A DNA stretch of 64,000 nt from Sarcocystis neurona (lineage: Eukaryota > Apicomplexa > Conoidasida > Eucoccidiorida > Sarcocystidae). The translations under genes were made by a program, and so were the position numbers. Every line of letters starts with the position of its first letter. Position 1 is the first letter of the stretch. Under the pieces are notes generated by a model. It ran no database searches and was not told where the DNA came from. It saw only the letters and a list, made by a program, of their open reading frames with translations. The stretch lies in contig KL647290.1 in assembly GCA_000727475.1 (NCBI GenBank), positions 2,772,695 through 2,836,694 on the forward strand. Reading direction: 5' to 3'. Shown one piece after another: positions 23,806-38,100 of the stretch.

Positions 23806-24949
23806 CAGAGTACACAGAGTTGGTGCGCGCGCACAGCAGAATCGTAGTGACGTGAGTTTTGTAGGTCCCTGGGAAGCACACGCAAGCCTCAGCGTGTGTG
23901 TAAACGCACCCAAGTACATTTTCAAACATGATACATCCAGCTTCTTCCCTCCCCTATTTCCAGGGAGTCAACTGCAGCGCCGCGGGGCGCCGCCCTTTCA
24001 CCCAACTTTGCGCTTCTGCCGCCCTTTCTGCGAACGCTTGAGTTCATTCTTATCTGTCAGGATGTGAAACGGTGTAGCGCGGACTCTCACAATACTCCTG
24101 CCTGAGCGCATGTACCAGTGTATTTCTGGTACCGCTACCTGTAGCGAGGTGAAGTAGAGAAGCACTACCCCTGCCTGTGCACGTTACAGACTATCCTTGG
24201 TTCTCGATCCACTGGAAGTTGGAAGGCTTTTGTGCAGCTCCTGTGTCTAAAGGACGCGTTGGCGACAACGCTTTTACGCAATAAGTGCACATGAGTGTGA
24301 ATAATCAGTATACATTTTCAGCCTGCGCAGAGTAGATAGGCTGCTATGGTGAGACTATCAACGCTACCAGATGCAAACTTATTTGGCCTACGAGGACGAC
24401 GCGTCGCAACAGCAGCAGCAGCAATTTATCAGTGCTGAAAGGATTCTACTGGTAACGGCGGCAGAACCGTCTGCCACACTAGCAGGAGCGGCAGCAATGC
24501 TACGACAAACTACTGGGGAAGGGCAGTAAGAGCACACGTCCTTCAAGCAGAACCAGGTGCTGCAGCAGGTATGTGGGAGCAGCAGCTAGGGCTGTCGCGC
24601 AGGCTGCCGTTCCGGCAGAAGCAGCCGACGCGCTTCAGCAGGTCTTGCCAAGTGTCGTCCTGCTTCCACGGAGGTATGCATGCAGAGCACGCCTGCACCG
24701 AGGTGACGCGACAGCAGCGGCAGCGCATTTGCCGCAACACGTCTAGTTTCTCCAAAAATGAACAGTCCCTTCACAGCTACAACTGCGTGAACAGAAAACG
24801 ACTCTTCAGGTTTCCGCGTTCGAGGACGCAGCAGAGAGTATGCGGAGGTAGCCTTCAGCGGGCTCGCAAACAAGTGAACCGTGTGGAGTAGCAGGAGCAC
24901 ACGCATGCAGGCGCTAGCGCAGTGGAGCCGAGGGCTGTCAGAATGCAGC

Positions 24950-26000
24950 AGCAAGTAGGAACGAAGCTCCGCGCAGCCTCGCGCGGAAAGAAGTATCACA
25001 CCAGCAATGCAAGGCTAAGACACGGCAGCAGCAGCAGGGTCGGAGAGCGGCGGCCCATCCGTTCGGCCGAAAGACAATGACGACGTGCATGCCGCAGAGA
25101 GGGGCACGTGGGCTGCGTACACCTAGACCGTGGAGAAGCGACGAAACACGCAACGGCAAGCAAGCAGGGGAGTCCATTTGCCGCTACAGCAGAGGAGCAA
25201 GGAAGCAACAGCAGCAAAAAGCAAGCGAGTGATCCAGCAGTAAAGCACAAGGGCCGCGCAGGCGGCAGCCATGAACAGCGGAAACGCATGCAGCGGCAGC
25301 GACGCTGGTGCAGGGCATGTATCAGCACAGCTGCAGCGACGAAGTGTGCGCAGTCGCAGGAAAGTCGGGACACACACGCAAAGCAGCAGCGTGTGAGGTG
25401 TGAGGCGCCCATGCAGCAGCAACACGTGGACAACTGCAAAGGCGCACAGCCAGCCAGACGTAACAGGAACGGAGAGGGAGGATACAGCAGCAAGATCGAT
25501 TGCTCGGGATCGACGCAGCTGAAGAAAAAATGTAGACAGTTCGTGAGGAGTACTCCTGGCAGCCAACGCAGTCAAAGACTGTGCTGCGTCGCCGGTAAGA
25601 AGTTCCAGACTTCGTGTTTACAGCTGCCGCTGCAGCGGAGACCCTGCAGCTACGGCCCCTGCCTATTACACCGTGAAAGCAGCAGCAGCAGCAAGAGCCG
25701 CCGCACGACGCATTAGCTGCTTCTGATGCAGCAGCTGCCTGTGCCACAGCTTCACCTGCAGTGCTCTCCCGTTCCTGCGCTGCTTGGGGGGGGAAGCATC
25801 GGAGAAGAAGCGTGCAACGCAGAAGGAAAACGCTGCACGTGCAACAAGAAAACACAAGTGCTGCCTGCACTCCCCCCACAGCGACGGTCGGCAGCAAGCA
25901 GCAGACGATGAGCTGCAGCAGGCAAAGGCGAGATACATTCATCACGCCGGAACAAACGGACTGTAGTCGTGGCCGCGAGACACAACAATGACTCTCATAT
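24950..26000. other. CAG-rich low-complexity DNA
   Basis: Scattered CAG/GCA triplets keep frames open on both strands (plus 25108-25716, minus 25322-26233). No conserved block recognised. Confidence 0.5.
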
Positions 26001-26009
26001 CTACCTACG

Positions 26010-26935
26010 AACACACACACATCTTTATGTATGTATATATATACATATATATATATATATGTAAAGGACGCACAAGGTCCAGGCACACAGAGACGCCTGG
26101 TCATCGAAGAAACAAACGAAGAAAGAGGGGAAGAGAATGCGTCGTTGGCACGTTCGCCGGTGACGACCCTAGGTGACGTTTTTATAGCCACACACGCACC
26201 TCCATATGTAGCCATATGGGTATTTACATGCATGTATACATATACGCGTGTAGAATGCTACGCATGTATATATACACAGCGAACTATACTTATGTTAAAA
26301 GATACACGTCCAGCGGCTAACTCAGAGACGCAAACTTCTCCACGGTGAAGCCGCCACTCATACGTGAGGCACCTGACGCAGAAAAATCCAACATATCATG
26401 TATGGAGATTTCCCTCCGCATCAACAGCAGAGAAGTTGCAGAGGCGGAAAACCCGGTGGCGTGTTTGTGGGTTAATTTATTGAAACGGCCGCGCAGCAGC
26501 ATGCAGAACAGAGCGCCGCGCTACGGTGCTTCTGCTGCAGCGTATCGACGTCGCAGCAAGGATCGTACAAATCTCTCCCTTCACTTCCATCGAATCTTCT
26601 ACAATTGCACACGTCTATATCTGACGAAGCACATATACAAACACGTGTACACGCAAAACATATATATATATATACACACAAACCTTATACCGGAAAATTA
26701 CATATAGATATATATACGCGCACACATAGTTCTGCATATATATATATATATATATATACATAGATACAAATCTTCACAGTGAACAGATACACATATACAT
26801 ATATACATACGTATATACATACATATGAATATATGTACGAATACATAGATATCTATAACGTACAAATCATAACTGTAAGCAGACAGGTGTACACATACAC
26901 AAATATATACATACAAATCGTTACAGCAAGGAGAT

Positions 26936-26969
<34 letters not shown>

Positions 26970-27006
26970 ATGCGTACGTATACGTACGAATGCACGTCAC
27001 GAGAGA

Positions 27007-27039
<33 letters not shown>

Positions 27040-27060
27040 AATGGGCATGGACAGCCGCAC
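26010..27060. repeat. TA/CA microsatellite block with three degenerate copies of an interspersed unit
   Basis: Mostly (TA)n and TACA. A unit of the form TACAAATC(A/G/T)T-ACAGT-A(A/G)C-GA appears about three times (near 26765, 26865 and 26915) separated by TA tracts. A short coding-looking segment sits at 26317-26502 but could not be assigned. Confidence 0.7.
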
Positions 27061-27137
27061 ATGACTAGAAAAGAGTCCCCTTTCAGTCTTCCTATTCACC
27101 TAAATCTGCATTCACACACAGCAGACGAATAGGCAGT

Positions 27138-27620
27138 TCATTGCCTCTGGTTCCCCCGCAGCAACAGCAACGAGGACGCGGCCCATTTGCGAAGAACGCG
27201 CAGCGCTACGAAAAGGGAGGGTGGCTCCGCTGCACAACGCCAGCAGCAGCCTGCCGCCGCTCTCTGCTTCGGCTGCGGTGCTGCTGCTCCCTGCTGCTTT
27301 GGCTGCGGAGCTGCTGTTCGTTGCCGCCTTGGCTGCGGTGCTGCTGCTGCTGCTCGGTCGTCCCCCCCCGCCCCAACAGCAGCAGCAGAGGCGTTGGTGG
27401 GTTGCACTTCGCCGGGGGACTGCACCTGCCGCTTGCTGCACGCCGAAGAACACAGGAGGGCGGACAACGCGGGAAGCAGCGACAGCATGGACAACAGACA
27501 GCAACACGAGGGGAGCAGCAGAAGAGAAAGTGACGAAGCTGCTTGGTGGCCGCAGCAAGAAGCTGCTCAGAACAGCATGTTCGGCTCCACGGCAACTACC
27601 CGTCTTTGTGTCACCCACGG
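27138..27620. other. Coding-looking, triplet-rich segment, strand undecided
   Basis: Both strands are open. One plus frame ends with EEKVTKLLGGRSKKLLRTAC and FVSPTG, and another has three related GCGAA units (CFGCGAAAPCCFGCGAAV). The minus strand gives Ala/Gln/Pro-rich reading. Nothing recognisable. Confidence 0.3.
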
Positions 27621-29091
27621 GTCCCTTTTCTTCTTCCTCTTCTCTCGCAGCGTTTTTTTCATCGCCCTCTCACGTCTGCCCCTTCCACGGGCCTTTCTTC
27701 TCTCTATCTCTCGCTCTGTGTATATATGCTTGCACATACGCAGGTCTACAAAGATATATATGAATATAGCTCTGCTCAGGGCCCAGACTTGGGTGTGCGT
27801 ACGTACACCTGTGTGCCTCTACGAATACAGGCGCAGCCCCGCGCAGGTAGATCTCGCTTTTTCTCTTTTATCGCCCTCTGTCTGTCTCCGTCTCCACACA
27901 ATGAGGCATGTATGCTGGCATTGCGACGGCAGACGGAGATACAGAGGGAGATGGGGAAGGGACATACGAAAGCGCCACAAAAGACACATACATACACACC
28001 CATACACGGGAAGGCACCCATACATATCGCGACACACAGACATGCAGCACGTACGCAAAACTCAACCTATTGCGCTCTCTCCAGACAAGTCCCTACGTCT
28101 GCACGTATACGTCTCCCAATATTTTACAAAGATAATTCTGTACAAGTGACTCCTCCTCCTGTTGCGCTCTCTATCCACACAAGTACCTCCGTCTGCACGC
28201 ATGTGTCTACACGTAGGGTACTCGCTTATCTCTATAGATACATTTCTGTACGGAAATTGTCTTCTTGCGCTCTCTGCCTGCGCCTCGCTCCGCCAACACG
28301 CCGTCGACGAATACGACACGTACAAGAGAAGTGAAGACGGTTCTAGCAAGCACTGCCGAAGCAGCCGTTCGATCGTCTGCGAAGAACCAGCTGCAGTGCC
28401 CTCTTAAACTGTCACCAGCGATCTACTGTATCACTAGATATATATATCTACTTAGACAGGAACCTTGTGTTACATTCACGTATGTAGAGAGAGCGAGAAG
28501 TAAATATAGGCGCACACAAAGGGGTGCGCCGGTCTACGAATATCCGCGGAGAGGGGAGGGGAAAGTGAATCTACATACGCACTTCACATACAGACCTCTA
28601 CAAACAAATATATACATCTATCTATCTCTATATACATATATACATATACACATATATATATATACTTACGTGTGTATATCTATATCTATATATATACACA
28701 GAAAAAGCGATAGGTGTAGCGGAACAACGTATACAATTGACACAAGTAGGTGTATACACATGTATATACATATATATATAGGTGTAGAGAGGGAAAGGGA
28801 TTCAGCAAATGTACGCATGCAGTTGTACGAATTGCTACATATATACATATATGTATTATGTACAGGTGTAGAGATAGGGAGATGTACACTTGGGTGGATT
28901 GACCGATGTCCGCATCACATATCTGCCTGTATGAATACATATATATATATATATATACATACCCGTGGAGAGATATGCGTGTTGGGAATTAACATATGTG
29001 ATAACTGATACGCGTTTGTTTATGGAGAGATATATAAACGCAAAGGTGCAGTCCCAGCTGACTGAAGCCCGCGTGATAGTCGTGGAGAATA

Positions 29092-29247
29092 CTACACGAG
29101 GCGACACAAGTCGACAGCAAGTTTTCTCTCCGCCTGAGTGCACAACTGCTGCGTGAACAGAAGCAGCTGGCAGACGTGGAGGCAGCAGCCTCAGCACCGG
29201 TTAAAAGAGTCGCGGAGGCTGGAGCAGCACCGGCAGCGGCGGTCATA
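29092..29247 (+). CDS. Possible 3'-terminal exon of an unrecognised gene
   Basis: A plus-strand frame reads ILHEATQVDSKFSLRLSAQL then LREQKQLADVEAAASAPVKR, and ends at a TAG at 29245-29247. It looks like a mixed-composition, partly helical protein end rather than repeat translation. It begins after stops in the same frame at about 29073-29078, so an acceptor near 29090 would be needed. No upstream exon was linked and no family recognised. Confidence 0.25.
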
Positions 29248-29859
29248 TAGCAGCGGCAAAAACAGCAGCATGGACATAACAGGAGCGGCACCTGCAGCCG
29301 CAGCAGCAGTAGCAGCAACAACGGCAGCAGCAATACAACAGTAGCGGCAGATGCAGCGGAAGCAGCAGTAGCAACAACGGCAGCAGCGATATAACAGCAG
29401 CGGCAGCAGCAGCAGCAGAAGAACAGAAGCGCGGCTGCTCTGGCGGCAGCAGCACCAGCAGTAGCAGTGGCCGAAGCAAGAGTAACAATAGCGGCAGCCA
29501 TCTGAGAGGCTGAGGAAACAGAAGAAAAAGCGGCACGTACGCAGAGCTGGCAGGGGCTTCCTGCGGAGGCGACGGGGTAACGGGCGGCCGGGGCGGCTGC
29601 AGGAGAAACGTTTTGTCGCACACACAGAGACAGAGCAAGAAGAAAGGGAAACGCCGGATGGACAGACTTCGGTTGTGGGTGGCTCACCGCACAGGCCCCC
29701 GCCAGAGAACTGCGTCTCTCGAACAAAAGACGCATGCAGCGAGGCTACCTTCCCACTTTCTTTGCGCGTTCCTCGTTGCTGTCGTGAGCCTCCTAGACAT
29801 GCAAATGTTCGCGCGCAGATATCAACAGCACAAAATTTCTGTGCCACCCGCTACACAAA

Positions 29860-30706
29860 TTCAGAGAAACGCTCCCCCATGGTACGTCTGTATATACACA
29901 TATATATGTATATATGCATGTATGTATGTATGTACATGCGTACCTGTAGGTTCACACCCAAGGGACCCATACACACAGCAAGCAACTGGCTGTACGTACA
30001 AGGATAAGTACAGCCACACATATCTATATCTATCTATATATGTATATATATGGGAGATAGAAGGTTCAAAATCTGTGCATAATATGTAGCAGTAAAAGTC
30101 CCGAAGTGGAAGGTACAACTAGTGCTGCACTTGGGAGAAGGCAGCGATGGCGGCAGGCTGCTTCTCTCTCGAAGCCAAAGCGCGTCAATCATTCTGCTGC
30201 TGCTGCAGCACTGCACATCGCACCGCCGTGCCTCTTGCACAAAGAAACTACACAAATACACCTCGTTATATATACACACACACACACGTCTACACATATA
30301 CCTGGATACCTTTAAGTCATATACACCTATCTTTCTCAGTTTCGGTTCTGTCAATATACACATATGCATGTACATATATGTACATACACGAAGGTACACA
30401 TTCATCTACACAGTTCCATATATATACATATATGCGTATATCAATGTGTGCATATATGCATATCCACATATATATTGTATGCATGCACATATATATACAC
30501 ATATGTCTAGAAAGGGATCTCGCTCTAAATCTGATATACATATATATATGGCTCATTCTCTCTACCTCTATGAACCGACAAAAGTAGACACGTATATGCA
30601 GAATGTAGGCACGCACCCGGAAAATCGTTGGCGGGAAGTTCTGCACTCCAAACAAACATATCTACTTCACCACATAAGCAGGCCAGTCCCCATGGTATAT
30701 ATCCAT

Positions 30707-30738
<32 letters not shown>

Positions 30739-30820
30739 CTCTTGTGCGTACATAGTATATATATATATATGCGTAGTACACGCATTTGTCGAAGAAATTG
30801 ACCTTTTGGGATTATAAGCG
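29860..30820. repeat. TA/TATG microsatellite-rich intergenic DNA
   Basis: Alternating TA, TACA and TATG tracts with short unique islands (30110-30250). No supported gene. Confidence 0.7.
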
Positions 30821-30823
30821 AGA

Positions 30824-30919
30824 TTATCCTATGCATATGCTGCTCTTGCCCTGTTGACGTCGCGGCGCTATGCGTCTCGTCCGCGTTTTCCTCTTCCTCT
30901 TCCGTCGACTGTGCCGCTG
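30824..30919 (-). CDS. SEY1: Possible SEY1 terminal exon, strongly basic tail
   Basis: Phase 0 after GTTCCGCAG. It encodes [20 protein letters not shown] and 11 more residues, then TAA. It would supply a basic cytosolic tail. Another acceptor 11 bases downstream gives an acidic tail in a different frame, so the choice is uncertain. Confidence 0.35.
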   Translation of the reverse strand, partial: QRHSRRKRKRKTRTRRIAPRRQQGKSSICIG

Positions 30920-33900
30920 CTGCGGAACTTTTTACACTCCAGCAGTTTCTCTGCTTTTTACGCCACACCGTACACTACTTCTACATCGGAGACATACATC
31001 TGCTTCTACCCAGACAAACCCGAACGTACACACGTATGTATATATGTGTACCTACGGTTCAACAAACTACTGCAGAGGCGTAGAGATGTGTGGACTCTTC
31101 TCTCTTCATCTCTCTTCATAGGCGAACATATGCGTATACACATGCGCGCGCCAGAGTTATATTGAGATTTCTTCCTTTCTGTATCTACCCACTCCCACAG
31201 ATAGACGTACTCGTACGTACGTCCACCTCAATATATGCGCCTCTTCTCTGTCCGTTTCCACATGGGACATATATATATATATATATACGTATACACACAC
31301 ACGTGTGTGTAATACGGGTACTCCTCGGCCAGTATGTATACATGTTCTACTATGGGGGCACATTTACAGCACCAAAGAGAGAGATGTGATCCTCGTCCTC
31401 CTATTAGTGAGCAGCGCCCTCACAGTAGACGTACTTCTAGGAATCGAAGAAGCTTCATAAGAAGCTGTCGTATGAGAGGAACGAGGAGAGCTTGCAGCAG
31501 CAGCATGAGCTGCTGCATGCGACTCGCAGCATCGCGCAAACCCCCCACAGCCCCCGCGAGGCCCCCCCCTCCTCCGATCGCGGCAGCAGCGGCGAAGACC
31601 GCGGCGAACAGGAAGAACGGCAGCAGGAGCAGCAGCAGCCAGCCGCTCTCCCAGAAGAAAGCAAGGACCGCAGCAAATTCATCCCAGCCGAGCACCAGCA
31701 GCAGCAGGTAACCCCACAGAGGAATCGACCTCCACGACGCTCCCGCTTTCCCTCCCCCTCCTCGCTGAATCGCCTGTGCGTCTCGACAGAGCTGCTGCAG
31801 CTGCCGCAGCACGCGCTGCTGCAGGGCTTGCTGCTGCAGCTCGTCCAGCAGCGGCGCGTAGAACTGCTGCGGCACTTCCTCGTCCTCCTCCTCCTCCTTG
31901 TCGTCGCCCTCTTTTCCTTCTTCTGGAGCAGCCGTCGCAGCTCCTCTCCTCCACGGGGAAGAGCAGGAAGCAGGAGACGCAGACGCAGACGCAGCAGCAC
32001 CAGCAGCAGACAGAGACGCGCAGACGTGTTTACCTCCCCCACACGCCCCGGCAGGAGACGCGGCAGCACCAGCGGTTTGCACCACACGTCCGTCTCCCCC
32101 TCCTCTCTCGCGTTCGCTTCTCCTGCCAACGCTGTCTCTATTGAAGGCTGGGTCGCCTTCTGCTGCCGCTGGCGGAGCTGCTGTTGCAGGAGAAACTGCC
32201 AACAAGGAGGGTGTACGTAGAGTCACCACACCTAGCTGCATGCGCGACAAAGTCGGGATCAAGCCTACGCAGCAGAACACAAGAAGTTGCACACGTGGTA
32301 GACAAGAGAGACACCAACATAACTATACATTTATATATATGTGCGAACGGAAACAGGCACACACATGATTATACAGAGCAACACACATGCACCTTTATAC
32401 CTGCACGTGTACAGACAAACACACATATATATACACCTACTTCTGCATCTGTACACTCGCCGAGTTGACACTACGGTGAAGACAACCTCCCCACTTTATA
32501 CAGTATTCTGTCCACAAATATCCACACATATACGTACGTGTATCTTTATCTATCTACCTGTCTGTCCATCTATTTGTCTACCCATCTATCTCTATCGATC
32601 TGTATGTATGTGTACGCGTACATCACGTGGATGCGGGGAATGTAGAAGGACAGGACTCTGGTACGCCATACAAGCTCGACGCAGGAAGTCAACGACAAGC
32701 GGTGCAAACGTTAAAAAGAATACCACGCGCACTTCTCCACTTATAATACATTGGCTATGTGTAAGGCACCTATACATATATATTACATATATGGGTATTC
32801 CGATAGAGAGACGGAGAAAAACAGAGACGGAGACGGGGATGGACACAGAGGGAGAGGGAGAGGACGTAGAGAATTTCTCGAGTGTCTCTGTGCTGGCGAC
32901 CTATACATGTATATATAAATGTATAGGTCGGTCTAAGCTCATAAGTGTGTATTAATTCATATAATATGTTTTTGTGTGTGTACGTATATACGTGCGCCAG
33001 TCAGCGTCGGCGATGGAAGACTCACACATGCGGGTGGACAGACCTATCGAGCCGCGCGCCGTCTCATGCAGTCGACATGAGTGTATGTATACCTGCCTAC
33101 CTATGTGTCTCCTTCTCTCTGTATATATATGTGCATGTATATATTTACGTAGTATATATACGTATACTTGTACACATAGATGTACGTAAATACAAAAATA
33201 TACCTCTGCACCTGTGCTTCTCTCTTCGCACATACACAGGCATACACGTGTGTATTTACGTACTACACAGACATACAAATATATTTGTGGGTATGCGCAT
33301 ATATATATGTTTTGCAGAGGGGAGCAATGTAGAGAAGTCAGAAGGTGTGGAGAAGTATGTTAGTTGAACAGTTATGTATAGAGAGGTGCGTATAGCGTCG
33401 GCGTAGTAGGAGTACTCTGTGGTAAATAAACACGGATACAGTGGCCGTTGTTGGGTGCCCCCCTTCATATATACATACATGTATTTACTTACACGTCCAA
33501 ACATGTAAGATATATCTATATATACACGAACAAACGTTTAACATATTCATATGCAGATCGCTATACATATATATATATATATACGTATGTGTGTACTTAT
33601 ACATATACACATGATAGAAATTCAGACGCATATAATAAGTAGATATACACATACATACGTACACACACAAAGACATATTATATGAATCAATACATGCTTA
33701 TGAGCATAGGCCGACCTACACATTTATATATACATATATATATATACATGTATACACACACACATATATATACACACATATACATATATATATATATACA
33801 CGTTAAAAGGTTGCAATGAATATAACCACCACATATACAAAGACACAGACACATCATATGCATGAATAAATATATATATATATATATATATAACGACTCA

Positions 33901-34775
33901 TACACACACACATATACATATATGCATACAGAGAAAACAGAATTTAACCCACATCATGTAAGCACGAACACACACACACACACATACGTAGTATATGAAC
34001 GAATACATGCATACACATATATATACATACATACTCACATACGTGGTATATGCGCACCAATACATATATATATATATATAACGACTTTCACATATAAATA
34101 TACGTACACGCATACAGGGAAAAGAAATTTATATGCACACTATGAAGGCACATGCATGCACATAGACATACACGCGTGAATACTCACACATATACATTTA
34201 CATACGCTTTGATACACATATACATATACATATATATAAATATACATATATATATATATATATATGAGTGGTGCACCGTAGTGCGCGCGATAGAGGGAGA
34301 GGCAGTGCAGGCAGCAGAGTATCGAGGCGCGCGTGACGAGAAGTGCCGCCAACGAAGACGAGCGACGAAAACGTAGACGAGGACGACGAAGAAGAGGAGG
34401 ACGGAAATCGTGAGGATGGAAATGTGAGAGATACGAAGAAGGACGGGGACGAAGACGGCGTAATAACGAGAAGCGGAAGCGACGCGAAAAGGGACGGACT
34501 CAGCGCTTGGTCCTTTGCCTCGACGAACAGCTGCTGCAGCTTCTCCGGGGAAATCAACTCCCACTGCAAATGTTCAGTCGGCAGCAGCAAACGCAGCCAC
34601 TTACGTCCTTCACACGTGCTTGTGGCTGCTTTCTCTCGAAAAAATTATGACGCAGAGGACAGCACAGCCGACTGCATGCGTGGCGCGTTTACGTGAGTAC
34701 GTCTGGACGTACGTTTGGAGAGAGACAGCGAACCGCAACGTACACCTGCGTGTGTGTGTATATATATACATATAT

Positions 34776-34806
<31 letters not shown>

Positions 34807-35145
34807 CACGCATTCGGATACGAACAGAGCTATTTCCCCGTGCAGCTATACGTACGTCGATTCATAAAAAACAGCTGCAGCAATTCGTGTAGTCCATCCG
34901 TAAGTACAAACATGTGTAAGGAGTCGACGTTTAAAACGAACAAAGCATTTGACAAAGACAGCAGCAGCAGCTCTCGTATTCAAAAGAAGTACGTGGGTCT
35001 GGCAGATAAAGTGAGGACAAGTCCTCATGTACAACGCTTGACAAATTTCTGCTAAACCACCCCTACATCGAAGTAATACATACACACCCATATGTGCATA
35101 TCTATCTATCTACAGTATATATACTAGAGAATATAACATACACAC

Positions 35146-35179
<34 letters not shown>

Positions 35180-38100
35180 AGGCATATGTATGCGCAGGCG
35201 TATGTGTGTATGCTTTGCCGTGGGAGTGGGGGGGAGAGACGCAATACTGCAGAGATGGGAGGAGCAGAAGAAGTGAATTTCTGCGGTGCCGCAAGCGATG
35301 TAGAGGCCTGCGGAGGTGGTGACAGCACATCACCAGCGAGCGCATGCAGCAGCAGCGGCAGTCTCCACGAAGATACGAGTACACTCTCCAAATTATTGTG
35401 GCCGCAGGAGTGTACTACGCACACAAGCAGGATAAATTTATACACGTATCTATGTAGACGTTCATCCACACAAAAGATACATGAATATCCATATGGACGT
35501 ACGTAGTTCTGCATGCATCTGTTGGCGTGGACAAGCACACGTTTATATGTAGAGACGCGCTCGAAGTCACACATAAACGTATACGGTAATATATATCTTT
35601 AGCTACATCTACATCCATATCTAGATCTATCTATATAAATTAATGTACAGGTTTGTATGCGTGTAGCACCACATGTATATAATTCATATCTACATATATT
35701 ATACGCACGTAGTCATATGCATATATATACATATATATATATATACGTGGGGGTGAAGGTGACAACAGATAAGAGTGTATGTGAGAAATGTTCCTGCGTC
35801 ACCCGGTGGCTGCATGCAGAAAATGAATCAAACAAGCTGTCCGCCAAGAATAACAGCTCCTATACATCTTGCATTAATACATATATTTACACATATATCT
35901 GTATATGTATACGGAGAAAGAGAGATAGCGGCAAGGAGAAAAAGAGAGATATAGATGGATAATGCCGCGTACGTATATTTCAATATACGTGGATATTGAT
36001 ATATACACATGTAATACTTAGGCATTTATGAAACTAAAACAAATATATATAGAGAGAGGGAAAGGTGACAGCAACGTATGTAGATCGCAGCCCTTGTCAA
36101 CACGCAGACAGAAACTTCACCTTCTCACTGCCACTCGCTCTATTTCTCGGTCTCTCTGCAAATACATATACATACATACGCATGTCTCTATGTGTACGTG
36201 GGCGCCAGCTGTGTAGTCGTGTAGACTTCTGTATTCCTCCATATATATATATATATGTGTAGGTGGGTGTCAGCTATGTAGTAGTATATATGTTGGAGAG
36301 GGGAAGAAGTGAAAATACTCGAGACGGGAGGGGTGGTGGTCTTCAGGCAGCAGCAGGAGACAAAACGCACCTGCCGCGGTTGGTCATTTCCGTCGAACGT
36401 GAAGAACGTCTGGAACCTACAACGTCAACACCAGCAGCAGCAGCAACAGCAGCAATTCTTCTACCCTGAGGCCCGAGCGATAAACTACACAACAAGTAAG
36501 AAAGACACACAGAAAGTAGAAGAAAAACAGAGACATGCACATAAGGAGGACACAAAGAAACATTCGAGTCCCTTCGTATGTCCCAACACTCTCAGTCCTA
36601 TACGCAAATATACATACATATACACGTTCAGACGTACATACATACATACATACGTTCAGACGTAAACACATACATACGCACATACATACATATATACACG
36701 TATAGATAAATACACACATACACACGCACGTCGACCCATCCACACAGACGTATACTCATACATTTATATGCACATCCACACAGACATATATATGTACACG
36801 TAACAGGATCACAGGTACACACATATACATATATATATGTATATGATATGTGTAAGTCTAAGATATATATGGATATACAGGAGGAGTCTTCCATACACGC
36901 TCACGCCTACGTACATACGTACAGACATGCGCACACACATACAAACATATAATATATGGATGCGTAACAGCACATATACGGATCACAAGCACACACATAT
37001 ATATACACCTGTAAGTGTACATACTGATATACCGGAATACTACTATATACACGGCCGTCCGCCCGTATATATTTTTCCCGGGGGGCTCGTTTGTAAATAT
37101 GTATCAAGGAAGGCCACTGCCGCATGCAGCTGCGAGACGTCGGTAGCTCATAAAGACTCCCCTGCTGCCTACGCAACGCCTCTCCCCACACGTCTGTACA
37201 CAAAGCGAGGCCTACGCATGCAAAAATTCACTCCCCTGGCAACTATACGGAAACACGAAGCAAATTCTAACATATAAGTATGTACACATACATATAAATA
37301 TATATATGGCAAGTACAAGATAATACACAGCGATGTCTCACATACATATATATACACCTATGTGTGTGTGTATTTACATATATACAAGCACATTCTTGAA
37401 GACCGTGACCACAGATGTGCGTATATAAATATTTACAGACACACACATAAATATATGTACGCCTCCACGTAGACAAGCGTAGGTATATCGACGCATGCAG
37501 CTCATTAATTGTTTCGTAATAAAAAGCAGGACCACCTGCATGCACATACATATATATGTAGTTGTAGGGGGAATAACCACGTATACACACAGCGCGCATT
37601 CTCATATGTGCTTTACCTATGCCTGCCTCCACACGTATACACCAAGGTGCTGAAACGCCCTGTACATCTATTCCAATCAATCTACTTATATCTACACATG
37701 TATATACATATGTGCGTATCCGTACGCATGTGTAAGTGTATATCGAGTCATATACACATATCACATACTTAAATAAGTATGTACGTATATATATATATAT
37801 ATATATATGCCTATGCGTAGGCTTGTGTAAGTGTATATCCAATCACAATATATATATATATATATATACATATTACATACGTATATAACTATGTACGTAT
37901 ATATATATATAACATAATATATATATATATATGCCTATGCGTAGGCTTGTGTAAGTGTATATCCAATCACAATATATATATATACATATTACATACGTAT
38001 ATAACTATGTACGTATATATATGTGCCTGTGCGTAGGCCTGTGTACGTGTATATCCAGTCATATATATATATATATATTACGTATGTATATATGTATATA

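Larger units (their letters stand above)
20400..24950. other. Mostly non-repetitive DNA without an assignable gene
   Basis: Lower microsatellite density than the rest of the window, apart from short TA tracts near 21280, 21890 and 22620. Scattered open segments occur, for example minus 22151-22405 (Ser/Cys-rich) and plus 21570-21680 (a frame reading ENPSTESIASLPSERVDLQL). I could not link any of them into a gene or recognise a family. Confidence 0.5.
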
